Of a DNA stretch of 64,000 nt, positions 1 to 9,850 are shown piece by piece. Origin of the DNA: Parapedobacter sp035556095 (GTDB lineage: Bacteria; Bacteroidota; Bacteroidia; Sphingobacteriales; Sphingobacteriaceae); the NCBI RefSeq assembly GCF_035556095.1, contig NZ_DATMFT010000021.1, positions 434,001 through 498,000 on the forward strand, read 5' to 3'. Within the stretch, counting starts at the first letter, position 1. Each line of letters starts with the position of its first letter. The position numbers were made by a program, and so were the translations under genes. Below the pieces are notes generated by a model. That model was not told where the DNA came from. It made no database searches and was given only the letters and a program-made list of their open reading frames with translations.

Positions 1-1123
1 GGCCTTCCGTGAGCACATAAATGTATCCGTTGTTGCTTTGCGCGATATGCCTTACCCGACCGATGTTTTGGAGCAGTTTTTCCTCGTGGGTATAATTACC
101 GTTTTTGAGCTCCACTCGGGCTACATGCATCAGAGCCAACGCACCCGTAAACAGATTGCCCCGCCAATCGGGGAATTGGTCGCCTGTATAGAACAGCAAT
201 CCACAGGTGGCGATAGACGGCGTCCAATAATGGATAGGCTGTTCCATGCCTTGCTTTTCAGTGAGCTCAGAGATAATGGCGCCGCTGTAATCGATTCCAT
301 AGGTAATGACTGGCCAGCCATAGTTTTTCCCCTTTTCGATGAGGTTAAGTTCGTCGCCTCCGCGCGGCCCATGCTCGGTGGCGTAGATCATGTTATCTGC
401 GCTGTCGTATGCTAGGCCCTGTACATTGCGGTGCCCATATGACCAAATACTCGCCTTGGCATCGGGAGTGTCTATAAACGGATTGTCGGCAGGTATGCGC
501 CCATCGTCGTGCAGCCGGTGAATTTTGCCCATATCATTTGCCAGATTCTGAGCGTTTTCCTTTATACCGCGTTCGCCGGTGCTAAAATAGAGGTAACCCG
601 CGTTATCGAAAACAATTCGGCTGCCGAAATGTACGCGTGCGTCAGATAGCGGCGTGGTCTGGTATAAGGTTTCCAATTCGGCGATTTTTGCGTCCGCCAA
701 GCGGAACCGGATCAAGGCCGTGCTGCCGCCACTTGGCCCCGGTTTAGCATAAGTTGCATAAATCCACCCGTTTGTTGCGTAGTCCGGATGAGCTTGGATG
801 TCGAGCAGCCCGCCTTGACCGTGTTCATAGATCGCGGGCAACCCTTCCAGTTTCTCGCCTGTGTACCGGTCGTTTTTGAATACCAATATTTCCCCTTTCC
901 GTTCGGTAACCAACATTGTACCATCCGAAAGCCAAGCCATGCCCCATGGATTGTCGAGACCCGAATGCAGGGTGTCGATGTAAAAGGTACCCTTTTCTGA
1001 AGACACAGACTGCCCAGTTTGGGATGCGGCATTTCTGCCATCCTGGTCATTGCCTGTACAGCGTAAAAATATGGTGCCGATGGCGAGTGTGCTACATAGC
1101 AGGAGTGTTTTCTTGCCTTTCAT
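1..1123 (-). CDS. PQQ-dependent aldose/sugar dehydrogenase, lipoprotein-like, 3' end cut by window
   Basis: I translated this by hand from the ATG at 1123-1121; it stays open to the window edge (374 residues), so the C-terminus is missing. It begins with a basic and hydrophobic signal (MKGKKTLLLCSTLAIGTIF followed by LRC), which fits a lipoprotein or secreted protein. The body shows hallmarks of the soluble glucose/sorbosone dehydrogenase beta-propeller family (YliI/Asd type): LDNPWGMAWL, EGLPAIYEHGQGGLLDIQ, HFGSRIVFD, YLYFSTGERG, HRNVQGLAYD and EHGPRGGDELN followed by GKNYGWP. Members oxidise aldose sugars with PQQ in the periplasm. It is divergent from the ECF sigma gene across a 173-bp gap. 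The family call is solid; the substrate is unknown. Confidence 0.88.
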   Translation of the reverse strand, partial: MKGKKTLLLCSTLAIGTIFLRCTGNDQDGRNAASQTGQSVSSEKGTFYIDTLHSGLDNPWGMAWLSDGTMLVTERKGEILVFKNDRYTGEKLEGLPAIYEHGQGGLLDIQAHPDYATNGWIYATYAKPGPSGGSTALIRFRLADAKIAELETLYQTTPLSDARVHFGSRIVFDNAGYLYFSTGERGIKENAQNLANDMGKIHRLHDDGRIPADNPFIDTPDAKASIWSYGHRNVQGLAYDSADNMIYATEHGPRGGDELNLIEKGKNYGWPVITYGIDYSGAIISELTEKQGMEQPIHYWTPSIATCGLLFYTGDQFPDWRGNLFTGALALMHVARVELKNGNYTHEEKLLQNIGRVRHIAQSNNGYIYVLTEG

Positions 1124-1223
1124 TTCGTTGTAATGCCTTTGCGCCTCAAAGATAGGAAATGTCCGAGCTTTCGCCGAAAAGTAGTTTCACGGCAGCAATT
1201 ACAGGCAAATATTCGAAAAATGC

Positions 1224-1254
1224 TTGTATTAGTGTAACCGAATCATTACGTTTG
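1224..1254 (+). promoter_or_regulatory. Bacteroidota-type promoter for the ECF sigma gene
   Basis: A TTG at 1224-1226, 20 bases and then TACGTTTG at 1247-1254 match the -33/-7 pattern (TTG, about 19-21 bp, TAnnTTTG) of the primary sigma factor of Bacteroidota. It lies 42 bp upstream of the ATG chosen for the sigma factor. Confidence 0.6.
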
Positions 1255-1296
1255 TATTAACCAATTAACGAAGGGACCCTGTTGAACAAAGCCACG

Positions 1297-1863
1297 ATGG
1301 ATACAGACACGGAGTTGCTTAGTCGGATGCGCAACGACGACCAGATCGCTTTTGAGGAATTGTACCGGCGGTATTGGCGACGTTGTTATGTGCAGGTTGT
1401 GCGTCGTTCGGGAGATGAGACGTTGGCCGAAGACATTACGCAAAATGTATTCGTGTCGCTATGGGAGAAGCGGAAATCACTCGATGTGCAACATGTAGGT
1501 GCATACTTGTTTTCCGCAGTACGTTTCCGGTTTATTACCTATCTGAAGTCGCAGCTTCACGCGCAGACGTATGCGCTCCATCTACTCCAAGACGAACAGG
1601 AGTCGCCAAATCCGGTCGACGCATCTATGCGAATAAAGGAGCTCAACGAGGCTATTGAAAAAGGCGTTGCAATGATGCCGCCCAAAACCAAAACCATTTA
1701 TACATTGAGCCGCGCTGAGTATTATTCGGTCAAAGAAATCGCCAATAAGCTAAATTTATCTGAAAAAGCTGTTGAATATCATATTACACAGTCACTGAAG
1801 ACATTACGAATTGCCTTAAAAGACTTTCTTGCCCTCCTTTTTCTTTTCCAGGAACTTTTTTAA
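1297..1863 (+). CDS. ECF (FecI-like) RNA polymerase sigma factor
   Basis: A 188-residue sigma-70 family protein of extracytoplasmic-function type. Region 2 is seen in DQIAFEELYRRYWRR and AEDITQNVFVSLWEKR (residues about 15-60). Region 4 is seen in the helix-turn-helix VKEIANKLNLSEKAVEYHI (about 143-161). I chose the ATG at 1297 because the family normally begins a few residues before the LLSRM segment; an in-frame TTG at 1282, preceded by aaggga, would add five residues. The next gene is a FecR anti-sigma factor and then susC/susD, the usual arrangement in which substrate binding by SusC releases the sigma factor to transcribe the transporter genes. Confidence 0.92.
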   Translation: MDTDTELLSRMRNDDQIAFEELYRRYWRRCYVQVVRRSGDETLAEDITQNVFVSLWEKRKSLDVQHVGAYLFSAVRFRFITYLKSQLHAQTYALHLLQDEQESPNPVDASMRIKELNEAIEKGVAMMPPKTKTIYTLSRAEYYSVKEIANKLNLSEKAVEYHITQSLKTLRIALKDFLALLFLFQELF

Positions 1864-1932
1864 GTGAATTTTTAGGGATTGTACCAGTTCGACAGACTAC
1901 CTTATTGAACGGACTATAAACGCCTGCGTAAT

Positions 1933-2985
1933 ATGGGGAGGGAAAGTTTTCATCAATTGTTGCAACGTTACATTGACGGCCGGTGTACTCCCGCCGAAGA
2001 ACGGTTGGTAGACCATTGGTATCACCTATTGGAAAGGGATGATAAGTATGAAATCAGCACCTCGAATTTAGATGCACTGGAAGATGCGATGTGGCAAAAG
2101 ATCCATGGACAGGTCAACAATAGCGCAGAGGCGACCTTGAATGGTCAGCGGTTCTTGAAGTCGCGGTATGTTCGGTACCTAATGGTAGCAGCATCCGTTG
2201 CGCTGTTAATCACTGTGGGTACAATCGCCTATTTCCGTGTAGTTTGCTATCCGATAGCGCCTTCGTTTACTGCCGATGTTGCAGCGGATGGCAATATTGT
2301 GGTGGTAAAAAACGATACCGATCGCCGTATGAACATTATTCTAGCCGACGAATCGCTGGTAGAGCTATATCCGGGAGGGCAGCTTCAATACCCGAAACGC
2401 TTCAGCGAACATGGCCGTGAAGTCCGGCTGATCGGGGATGCATTTTTCGCGGTAGCGGCCAACAGCGAAAACCCGTTCTGGGTGTTCCACGAAGGGATGA
2501 TTACCAAAGTGTTGGGTACTAAATTCAAGATTAAGGCCCCCAAGGGAAATGCCAAAGGCGAGGTAATCGTGTATTCCGGAAAGGTAGATGTGTTTTATAA
2601 TGTCGGTCGGCGCAATATGGTGAGGCGAATACTATCCGCCCCCCAAAAGGCATCCCTCACGACGAACCAACGGGCGGTATTATTGGCCAAGGATTTGGAA
2701 GAGACGGTTTCCGAAAATCCGTTGCCGGTACGGGACCGTGTGGATGCGATACGGAATGAAACATTTCGGGATATTCCAATGACCTCATTGGCAGAGACAT
2801 TGAGCGAGCTGTATGCGCTGGATGTGGTGGCAGACAATGGGTTGGCGCATATCACATTTACCGGCGACATCAGTGGGATTGGACTTTTTAAACAACTGGA
2901 TATCATCTGCACGGTTACCGACACGCGTTACGAGGTAGTTGGAACCACCATTTTTCTGAAACATAAACACACTGACTATGATTGA
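1933..2985 (+). CDS. FecR-type anti-sigma factor
   Basis: 350 residues. The first 80 or so form the cytoplasmic sigma-binding part (QRYIDGRCTPAEERLVDHWY). One transmembrane helix follows at about 82-101 (YLMVAASVALLITVGTIAYF). The periplasmic FecR domain spans about 115-215 (LADESLVELYPGGQL, REVRLIGDAFFAVA, ITKVLGTKFKI). A DUF4974-like domain at the C-terminus (from about 275, FRDIPMTSLAETLSELYALD) would contact the N-terminal signalling domain of SusC. It follows the ECF sigma gene by 69 bp on the same strand and precedes the SusC gene, forming a standard regulatory triad. The order and length are typical for the family. Confidence 0.93.
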   Translation: MGRESFHQLLQRYIDGRCTPAEERLVDHWYHLLERDDKYEISTSNLDALEDAMWQKIHGQVNNSAEATLNGQRFLKSRYVRYLMVAASVALLITVGTIAYFRVVCYPIAPSFTADVAADGNIVVVKNDTDRRMNIILADESLVELYPGGQLQYPKRFSEHGREVRLIGDAFFAVAANSENPFWVFHEGMITKVLGTKFKIKAPKGNAKGEVIVYSGKVDVFYNVGRRNMVRRILSAPQKASLTTNQRAVLLAKDLEETVSENPLPVRDRVDAIRNETFRDIPMTSLAETLSELYALDVVADNGLAHITFTGDISGIGLFKQLDIICTVTDTRYEVVGTTIFLKHKHTDYD

Positions 2986-3198
2986 ACCCGATTGATAACC
3001 AAACACATTAAACACACATTTATGCATAAAGCCCCAACGTGACTTTTTTGCAAGCAACCCTACGTGTTGCCCACAGCTACCAATAAGTTGAACCCAATAA
3101 ACGACCATGAAAATCACACGGCGAAACGATTAACTCTGCATAGCCTCGTCGTTACAGGAGAAAAAAATTAAAAGCGATGAAAAAATTAAACACTTAAC

Positions 3199-3230
3199 AA
3201 AAAAAACCGGCAATATGGGGGTATTGCCGG
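3199..3230 (-). terminator. Strong hairpin with T-run on the minus strand, in the susC leader
   Basis: A 9-bp perfect stem (CCGGCAATA at 3207-3215, TATTGCCGG at 3222-3230) with a 6-base loop is followed, when read on the minus strand, by eight T residues (the A-run at 3199-3206). No minus-strand protein gene ends here. It has no T-tract on the plus strand, so it should not stop susC transcription; it could form a leader structure in susC mRNA. Confidence 0.6.
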
Positions 3231-3297
3231 CAGTAGCCCGGATCACATGTGGTCCGGAGTTATTTACAGTCCAAAAAAACGTTTAACGAACTATAAA
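3199..3297 (-). ncRNA. Possible antisense RNA across the susC leader (candidate)
   Basis: On the minus strand TACTTTTG (complement of 3303-3310) matches the -7 consensus TAnnTTTG, and a strong terminator sits about 100 bases downstream. The transcript would cover the susC 5' leader up to the start codon. Cis-antisense RNAs over susC leaders are known in Bacteroides (for example DonS). The -33 element is poor: the nearest TTG is about 28 bases from the -7. This is inference from position and motifs only. Confidence 0.3.
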
Positions 3298-3309
3298 TTT
3301 TTCAAAAGT

Positions 3310-6300
3310 ATGAAAAAAGATCGAATTATTGCGTTAACCAAAACTGCGATGAGACTTACCTTTTTATATGCCGTTATTACTTCGATTATTGTATTTACGA
3401 GCCATGCTACTGAGGTGGATGCGCAAGGTGCGCTTGATAACAAAATTGAATTATCTGGCAAACGTACCACCATTAAAGAGCTGATAACAATACTAGAGAA
3501 ACAGTCCGGCGCGCATTTCATCTACAGCTCTTCGGCCATCAAGACCAGCCGCAAAATCAAGGTGACGCCGCTGTACGGTGACCTGTCGATGGTGCTCAAT
3601 GAGGTTTTCAAGCCGATAGGCATCGATTATAAAATGAAACATGATAAGATACTCCTTTTCAGTGTTTTTCAGGAGCTCACCATTACCGGTAAGGTTACAG
3701 ACGCAAGCAATGGCAGACCGATATTAGGTGCAGCAGTAAAGGTAAAAGGCACCACCCGAGGTACCAGCACGGATGACAATGGCCAGTTTTCGATGGCGGT
3801 GATGCCAAATGAGACGGTAGAAGTTAGCTACATTGGGTTTGCGGCCCAAGAGTTTGTGGTAGATAGTAACCGCCGTGTTTATGAGCTCGCCCTGCAGGCA
3901 TCGCTTAGTACGCTGGACGAGGTCGTGGTAGTGGGGTATGGCACTCAACTTCGAAAAGATGTGACGGGTTCGGTTGCTGTGGTGGATGTAAAAGACCTTA
4001 AACAGCAGCCAGCAGCCAGCCCCATTGAGGCCCTGCAGGGGAAAGCAACCGGGGTACAAATCATCAATAATGGCGCGCCTGGTGCCACGCCACAGATACG
4101 CATTAGGGGGTTCAGTACCATTAACAATAACGATCCATTGTATATCATCGATGGGATGCCCTATGAGGGTAAGTTGGGCTGGCTGAACGCCAACGATATT
4201 GAAAGTATGCAGGTGTTGAAAGACGCTTCGGCAGCTTCTATTTATGGCGCCCGTGCCAATAATGGTGTGGTGATCATCAGTACCCGGAAAGGCGTCCAAG
4301 GCGCACCAAAGATTACCTTCGATATCTATTACGGCACGCAGCAACCCAACCGCAGCCGTTTTCCCGAGTTTTTGAATCCACAGCAGTTTGGTGAGTATGT
4401 TTATGAACGTTTTAAGAATACCGGAGATCCGGCTAAAGCGCCTGGTACCAGTGAAACCACCGGTACGAATTATGGGTCTGACCCGGACCGTCCCACGTTG
4501 CCGGAGTACCTCTTAGCGGGCTCTGCCACCGGGCATGAGGTTACTGCCGCCGATGCCGATCCTACCAAGTACAACTATGCTATGGATGCCGCTCAATTTT
4601 ACCAGATTACCAAGGCCAACCATGCCGGTACGAACTGGTTCGATGCCATCACCCGAAATGCACCGATGCAAAATTACCAGCTGAGCATATTGGGCGGTAG
4701 TGAGAACGCGACGTATGCGATAAGTGGGGGCGCATTTAAACAGGATGGGACATTCAAGCACACCGGCTTTGAGCGGTTTACCATCCGTAGCAACACTCAG
4801 TTTTCCTTTTTTGACGACCGGGTTACGTTGGGTGAAAACATGCAATATTCATTTACCAGCGGCCATGGGTTTGGCGTAAATGAAAATAGATCGGGCGACT
4901 ACCAAGGAGAAGGATCGCCCATCGGGTGGGCCTACCGGATACAAACCATTATCCCGGTGTACGATATCATGGGCAATTTTGCCGGTACCCGTGGCAATAA
5001 AATGGGTAACGCCGATAACCCGTTGGCGGTATTATACCGTGCCAAAGACAACGTAAACAAAAGCGGCCAGTTTTTTGGAAGTGCTTTTGCCGACATCGAG
5101 TTGGTAAAAGGGCTCAATTTCCGAAGCACATTCGGTTTGCGTTATGAAAACTATAACGGCGTTTCGATCGGCTACCCCAATCCGGAGCGCTCTGAGGGTA
5201 GCTTCACCAATAACACGCTCGGTGAGTACCAAGGATATAACTCCGAATGGACGTGGTCTAATACGGCCACCTATAAAAATAAGTTCAATGATTTACACGA
5301 TCTCACCGTACTGCTGGGCACGGAAGCAGTGGAATCGACATGGCACCAGTTGAATGGTGATGGAAATGAATTTTTCATTGCGGGCGACCTGAATTATTAT
5401 TATTTGAATACGGCGGCGACCACTAGTGCAGGAAGCACGGGGTCCGAAGGGTCGCTATTCTCTATTTTCGGCCGGGTTGACTATTCGTTTGCCGATCGAT
5501 ACTTAATATCAGCAACGGTACGTCGCGATGGATCTTCCAATTTCGGACCGGAAAACCGCTATGGCACTTTCCCCGCGGCCAGTGTGGCGTGGCGGGTCTC
5601 CAACGAAAATTTTATGAATACTGTTACTTGGTTGGATGATTTGAAATTCAGGGCAGGCTATGGTGTTACCGGTAACCAGCGCATCCCAACCTTTCAATAC
5701 CTGAGAAGATACGCATCGGGAATTAACGACTCTTTTTACCCCATCGGTGGAGGTAATGAACTGTCAAGCGGATTGTGGACAAGCAATTACGACAATCCGG
5801 GCGTCAAATGGGAAGAGGCCAGGTCCGTGAATGTTGGCATTGATTTCACGCTGTTCAATAATCGGATAGACGGCGCGATCGACTGGTTCGATCGGCAGAC
5901 AGAAGGGGTGCTTTACCCCGTTCCGCAGCCTTCGGCGGCCGTAGGTACTGGTGCTTCGCCGTTTATCAATTCCGGCGATATCCAGAATTCCGGTTTCGAG
6001 ATTTCTTTGAATTACCATTATACAGCGGGTACGGACGAAGAAGCATTCCAGTTTGATGTGGGGGCTTTCTTTTCCAAATATTCCAACGATATCATCCAAC
6101 TGGCACCATCCGTTACCGAGCAGCCCTACTTGACGCTCCGCGGGGTGACCACCTCGGTATTGAAGGCGGGCGCCCCATTCGGTGCATTTTACGGCTACCG
6201 GGTAGCGGGTATTTACCAGAACGACGACGACATTGCTAATAGTGCGTCGTATGACGGTGCTAGGGTGGGGGGCTTTAAATTTGCCGATGTATCGGGCCCG

Positions 6301-6861
6301 GATGGCACGCCCGATGGTGTCATCGATGGGGCCGACCGGACGGTCATCGGTAATCCGCATCCTGATTTCATCTATTCGCTTAATTTAAACGCAGCTTATA
6401 AGCGGTTTGACATCAGTATGTTTTTCAATGGCTCGCAGGGCAATGATCTGTTTGATCTTACCCGCCAATATACAGACTTTTATGCATTTCCCGGTGCCGT
6501 GAGTACGCGTGTGCTTGATGCGTGGAGCCCGAGTAACCCAACTAGCATGATGCCATCGCCGAATGCCGACGCACCAACGATCGAATACCAATCGTCCAGT
6601 TACTACGTGCAAGACGGCAGTTTTTTCCGGATGAGGAACCTGCAGGTTGGCTATACACTCCCTACCGAGCGGATGTTCAGCGGAAAGGTATCCAACCTAC
6701 GCCTGTACGCCAGCGTGACCAACTTATTTACTATCACCGGCTACAGTGGTATGGATCCCGAAGTGAGCCAATATACATCTGATTTCACTGCTCCGGGGGT
6801 GGATATGGGGGTATACCCTGTGCCACGGCAGTATCTCCTGGGGTTAAGTGTTACTTTTTAG
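3310..6861 (+). CDS. SusC/RagA-family TonB-dependent outer-membrane transporter with STN domain
   Basis: 1183 residues from the ATG at 3310. I prefer this start to the upstream ATG at 3247 because MKKDRIIALTKTAMRLTFLY begins a proper signal peptide. Domains in order: secretin/TonB short N-terminal (STN) domain at about 45-117, which would signal to the FecR protein; carboxypeptidase-regulatory-like domain at about 123-198; the TonB-box-like DEVVVVGYG at 203-211; plug domain to about 330 (RIRGFSTINNNDPLYIIDG, DASAASIYGARANNGVVII); then the 22-strand barrel ending in VPRQYLLGLSVTF with a terminal aromatic residue. It imports large substrates together with the SusD lipoprotein encoded 42 bp downstream. 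Confidence 0.96.
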   Translation: MKKDRIIALTKTAMRLTFLYAVITSIIVFTSHATEVDAQGALDNKIELSGKRTTIKELITILEKQSGAHFIYSSSAIKTSRKIKVTPLYGDLSMVLNEVFKPIGIDYKMKHDKILLFSVFQELTITGKVTDASNGRPILGAAVKVKGTTRGTSTDDNGQFSMAVMPNETVEVSYIGFAAQEFVVDSNRRVYELALQASLSTLDEVVVVGYGTQLRKDVTGSVAVVDVKDLKQQPAASPIEALQGKATGVQIINNGAPGATPQIRIRGFSTINNNDPLYIIDGMPYEGKLGWLNANDIESMQVLKDASAASIYGARANNGVVIISTRKGVQGAPKITFDIYYGTQQPNRSRFPEFLNPQQFGEYVYERFKNTGDPAKAPGTSETTGTNYGSDPDRPTLPEYLLAGSATGHEVTAADADPTKYNYAMDAAQFYQITKANHAGTNWFDAITRNAPMQNYQLSILGGSENATYAISGGAFKQDGTFKHTGFERFTIRSNTQFSFFDDRVTLGENMQYSFTSGHGFGVNENRSGDYQGEGSPIGWAYRIQTIIPVYDIMGNFAGTRGNKMGNADNPLAVLYRAKDNVNKSGQFFGSAFADIELVKGLNFRSTFGLRYENYNGVSIGYPNPERSEGSFTNNTLGEYQGYNSEWTWSNTATYKNKFNDLHDLTVLLGTEAVESTWHQLNGDGNEFFIAGDLNYYYLNTAATTSAGSTGSEGSLFSIFGRVDYSFADRYLISATVRRDGSSNFGPENRYGTFPAASVAWRVSNENFMNTVTWLDDLKFRAGYGVTGNQRIPTFQYLRRYASGINDSFYPIGGGNELSSGLWTSNYDNPGVKWEEARSVNVGIDFTLFNNRIDGAIDWFDRQTEGVLYPVPQPSAAVGTGASPFINSGDIQNSGFEISLNYHYTAGTDEEAFQFDVGAFFSKYSNDIIQLAPSVTEQPYLTLRGVTTSVLKAGAPFGAFYGYRVAGIYQNDDDIANSASYDGARVGGFKFADVSGPDGTPDGVIDGADRTVIGNPHPDFIYSLNLNAAYKRFDISMFFNGSQGNDLFDLTRQYTDFYAFPGAVSTRVLDAWSPSNPTSMMPSPNADAPTIEYQSSSYYVQDGSFFRMRNLQVGYTLPTERMFSGKVSNLRLYASVTNLFTITGYSGMDPEVSQYTSDFTAPGVDMGVYPVPRQYLLGLSVTF

Positions 6862-6903
6862 CGAACGGTATTAGCATATTTCAAACCATAAAATTTTTCA
6901 ACG

Positions 6904-8616
6904 ATGAGCATATATTATAAGATATCCGCATTAATCGTGGTGTTAGGTATCGGCGGCTGTAACGAAGGCTTTTTGGAGCGAAGTCCACAAGGCCAATTGG
7001 CGGATGAGCAGGTTCAAAATACCAAGGCGGTTGAATGGCTGCTTACGGGAGCGTACGGCCTGATGAACGGCAACCGGAACGGAACATGGGGCAACTACGC
7101 TTCGGCGCCCAGCCAATGGCTTTTTGGCGAGGTGGCCGCCGATAATGCACATAAAGGCAGCGAATTGGCAGACCAAGCCGTGCTGTTCGATATTGAAATG
7201 CATACAGCAATCAGCGTGAATGAGCATTTATCTGCCATGTGGAACAATTACTATGAAGGGATAACCCGTTGCAACACGACGCTCCGGCAGCTCCAGGCGG
7301 TGCAGGAAACCGCCACGGATAAATTTACGGACCAACGGGCCAAAGAAGTTGAAGCAGAGGCCAAGATGCTCAGGGGGCACTATTACTTTTTCCTTTGGCG
7401 TGTGTTCAAAAATATCCCCTACATAGACGAGACCGTCTCTACTGCGGATGCGGCGCACGTTGCTAACGATGTAGACGTTTTACCAATGATCGAGGCCGAT
7501 TTCCAGTTTGCTGTGGAAAACCTACCGTTGGATGGCAAGCCGTTGGGCGATGTTGGCCGCGTAGACCAAGTTGCCGCAAAAGCGTATCTCGGTAAGGTGT
7601 ACCTGTACCAACAGCAATACGCCGAAGCATTGGTGTTGTTTAAAGAAGTTATCGCTGCGCGGCCCGACTTGGAAGGCATACCATTCCTGAATAATTTCGA
7701 TGTGAACACAGAAAACGGACCGGAATCCATTTTAGCCGTTCAACACGCCATCAATCCCGATGGCGGTGGCGACAATGCCAACGTGGGCGATATGTTAGGT
7801 GGCTTGTATGGGTCGGCCCCGGCAAACTGCTGCGGTTTTTTCAATCCTAGTTTTGACCTGGTCAATGCTTTCCGGGTCACTTCGCAGGGTTTACCCATGC
7901 TTGATGGTTCTTTCCGCACAAATGCATATACATCAGATTTTGGCCTTGCGGGCGATGCTAAGACCAATTATATGGTAGATAATGCGCTTGCTGTAGATCC
8001 GCGGCTTGATTATACGGTAGGGCGCAGGGGTGTGCCTTACCACGATTGGGGTGTTATGCCCGGTGATGCGTGGTTGCGCGACCCCGCGTTTTCGGGACCC
8101 TTTGTTGGTTATAAACACATGATTGACCAAGCTGATTTTCCCGGTAATACGCAGTCCGGTGGTGTTAACTACGTCACTTCGCTAAATGTAAATATCATCC
8201 GACTAGCCGATGTTTACTTGATGGCAGCCGAATGTGCGGCTGAAACAGGTGATTTGGCTTATGCATTGGCTCGGGTAAACAATGTGCGGGCGCGGGCGGC
8301 CAAACTTCCTGGCAAGTCGGTTGGCGGTGATCCTGTGGCTGCTTACGATGTAAAGCCTTATCCGGCATTCGCCAGTAAGGAGTACGCAATGGATGCCATC
8401 CGTTTCGAACGCCGCCTAGAACTCGCGCTTGAAGGGCACCGCTTCTTCGATTTGGTGCGTTGGGGTATTGCTGAGCAGGTGCTGGAAAGTTACTCCGACT
8501 TTGAAGGGAGTCTGATTGGCTCGTACGGTGGACTCGATTTTACCGAGAAGAATCACCATTTCCCCATTCCGCAAGATCAGATTGATCGGAGCGCGGGCGC
8601 GTTGAAGCAAAACTAG
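6904..8616 (+). CDS. SusD/RagB-family nutrient-binding outer-membrane lipoprotein
   Basis: 570 residues with a short signal peptide and lipobox (VVLGIGGC, lipidated Cys19). The SusD TPR-rich core shows AKMLRGHYYFFLWRVFKNIPYID, VAAKAYLGKVYLYQQQYAEAL and the C-terminal FERRLELALEGHRFFDLVRWG, all family hallmarks. It ends with a typical KNHHFPIPQDQID stretch. It forms the lid on the SusC barrel and binds substrate at the cell surface. The locus has no glycoside hydrolase, so the substrate (sugar, glycan or glycoside) cannot be deduced from the neighbours. Confidence 0.96.
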   Translation: MSIYYKISALIVVLGIGGCNEGFLERSPQGQLADEQVQNTKAVEWLLTGAYGLMNGNRNGTWGNYASAPSQWLFGEVAADNAHKGSELADQAVLFDIEMHTAISVNEHLSAMWNNYYEGITRCNTTLRQLQAVQETATDKFTDQRAKEVEAEAKMLRGHYYFFLWRVFKNIPYIDETVSTADAAHVANDVDVLPMIEADFQFAVENLPLDGKPLGDVGRVDQVAAKAYLGKVYLYQQQYAEALVLFKEVIAARPDLEGIPFLNNFDVNTENGPESILAVQHAINPDGGGDNANVGDMLGGLYGSAPANCCGFFNPSFDLVNAFRVTSQGLPMLDGSFRTNAYTSDFGLAGDAKTNYMVDNALAVDPRLDYTVGRRGVPYHDWGVMPGDAWLRDPAFSGPFVGYKHMIDQADFPGNTQSGGVNYVTSLNVNIIRLADVYLMAAECAAETGDLAYALARVNNVRARAAKLPGKSVGGDPVAAYDVKPYPAFASKEYAMDAIRFERRLELALEGHRFFDLVRWGIAEQVLESYSDFEGSLIGSYGGLDFTEKNHHFPIPQDQIDRSAGALKQN

Positions 8617-8640
8617 GTGCGGAATTAAACGAATAATACC

Positions 8641-9639
8641 ATGAATTCGAGAAGGAGATTCGTTAGGAAATTGGGTATGGGCGTTGCTGCGGCAACGGCG
8701 TATCCGCTCCTGTCGCCCTTACTTTCGTGTAATGGCAGCGCCACGGGAACGCGGGAGGAGACGACGGGCGCCGATGCGCTGTTTTTTAAGATATCACTTG
8801 CCGAATGGTCGTTGAACCGCGTGCTTTTCAGCGGACAGCTCGACCACCTCGACTTTCCGCTGTATGCCAAGGAAAATTTCGGCATCGACGCCGTTGAGTA
8901 CGTCAACCAGTTTTTTATGGACAAGGCTACCGATCAGGCATACCTTGGTGAACTTAAAACCCGGTGCAACGACTATGGCATCACCAGCGTGCTTATCATG
9001 TGTGATCGTGAAGGAGACCTTGGTGATACCGTGGCGGCTCAGCGGAAGGCAGCGGTGGAAAACCATTACAAGTGGGTGGAAGCGGCTGAGTTTTTGGGAT
9101 GCCATGCCATCCGTGTAAATGCAGCAGGGGAGGGCACGGCCGGTGAGGTGGCCCGGTGTGCTGCCGAAAGCCTTACCGCGCTCGCCACGTTTGCCAGCGA
9201 CTACGGCATTTCCGTCATTGTAGAAAACCATGGCGGCTACTCGTCTGACGGCAAGTGGCTGAAGGGGGTGATGGAAACCGTAGGGCTTTCCAACTGCGGC
9301 ACACTGCCGGATACCGGCAATTTCTGCATCAAGCGCACCGAACCACTGGAACAGACCATTGAAGCCTATCTGGCAACGGAATGCTTGGAGGAATATGACC
9401 GCTACCAAGGTACGGCAGAACTATTGCCCTTCGCTAAAGGGGTAAGTGCCAAGACGTATGATTTTGATGCCGACGGTGATGAGACCAGTATCGATTATGG
9501 GCGTATTCTGCGCATGGTGAAAGATACAGGGTTTACCGGTTACGTGGGTATCGAGTACGAGGGACACAGCCTTACGGCTAATGAAGGGATAACGAAAACC
9601 AAGGCGATGCTTGAGCGCATCGGTAATGGGTTGGTATAG
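8641..9639 (+). CDS. Tat-exported sugar phosphate isomerase/epimerase-like TIM-barrel protein (copy 1)
   Basis: 332 residues. The N-terminus carries a twin-arginine signal (SRRRFVRKLGMGVAAATAYP) followed by LLSC, so it is probably a Tat-exported lipoprotein. The body is an AP-endonuclease-2/xylose-isomerase-like TIM barrel with candidate metal ligands in VIVENHGG, TLPDTGNF and VGIEYEG. It closely resembles the protein at 11907-12809, but has an insertion of about 20 residues after the LPDTGNF loop. Export suggests action on extracellular sugars rather than sugar phosphates. The exact reaction is not known; isomerisation or the elimination chemistry described for 3-keto-glycosides are possibilities only. 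It follows SusD by 24 bp, so it is probably in the same operon. Confidence 0.88.
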   Translation: MNSRRRFVRKLGMGVAAATAYPLLSPLLSCNGSATGTREETTGADALFFKISLAEWSLNRVLFSGQLDHLDFPLYAKENFGIDAVEYVNQFFMDKATDQAYLGELKTRCNDYGITSVLIMCDREGDLGDTVAAQRKAAVENHYKWVEAAEFLGCHAIRVNAAGEGTAGEVARCAAESLTALATFASDYGISVIVENHGGYSSDGKWLKGVMETVGLSNCGTLPDTGNFCIKRTEPLEQTIEAYLATECLEEYDRYQGTAELLPFAKGVSAKTYDFDADGDETSIDYGRILRMVKDTGFTGYVGIEYEGHSLTANEGITKTKAMLERIGNGLV

Positions 9640-9850
9640 CCTTATTAGAACAATGTCAACTACCTATTAGAACAATGCCATAGATGCGATGGCAGGGTGT
9701 CTGGGAGTTTCGCTCTTAGGCACCCTTTTTATGCCGTCATGTTTCCCCTCTGCGAATAAAATTTGGATTCAAACCGTCCAAATGCCGGATAGGTTTGTTT
9801 GGCACCATAATTTATCAACTATTTCCTATCTTAGCCTGCTCAACGTAAGA

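Noticed and set aside
3207..3230. Plus-strand terminator before susC
   Set aside because: The hairpin has no T-tract on the plus strand; the T-run is on the minus strand only.
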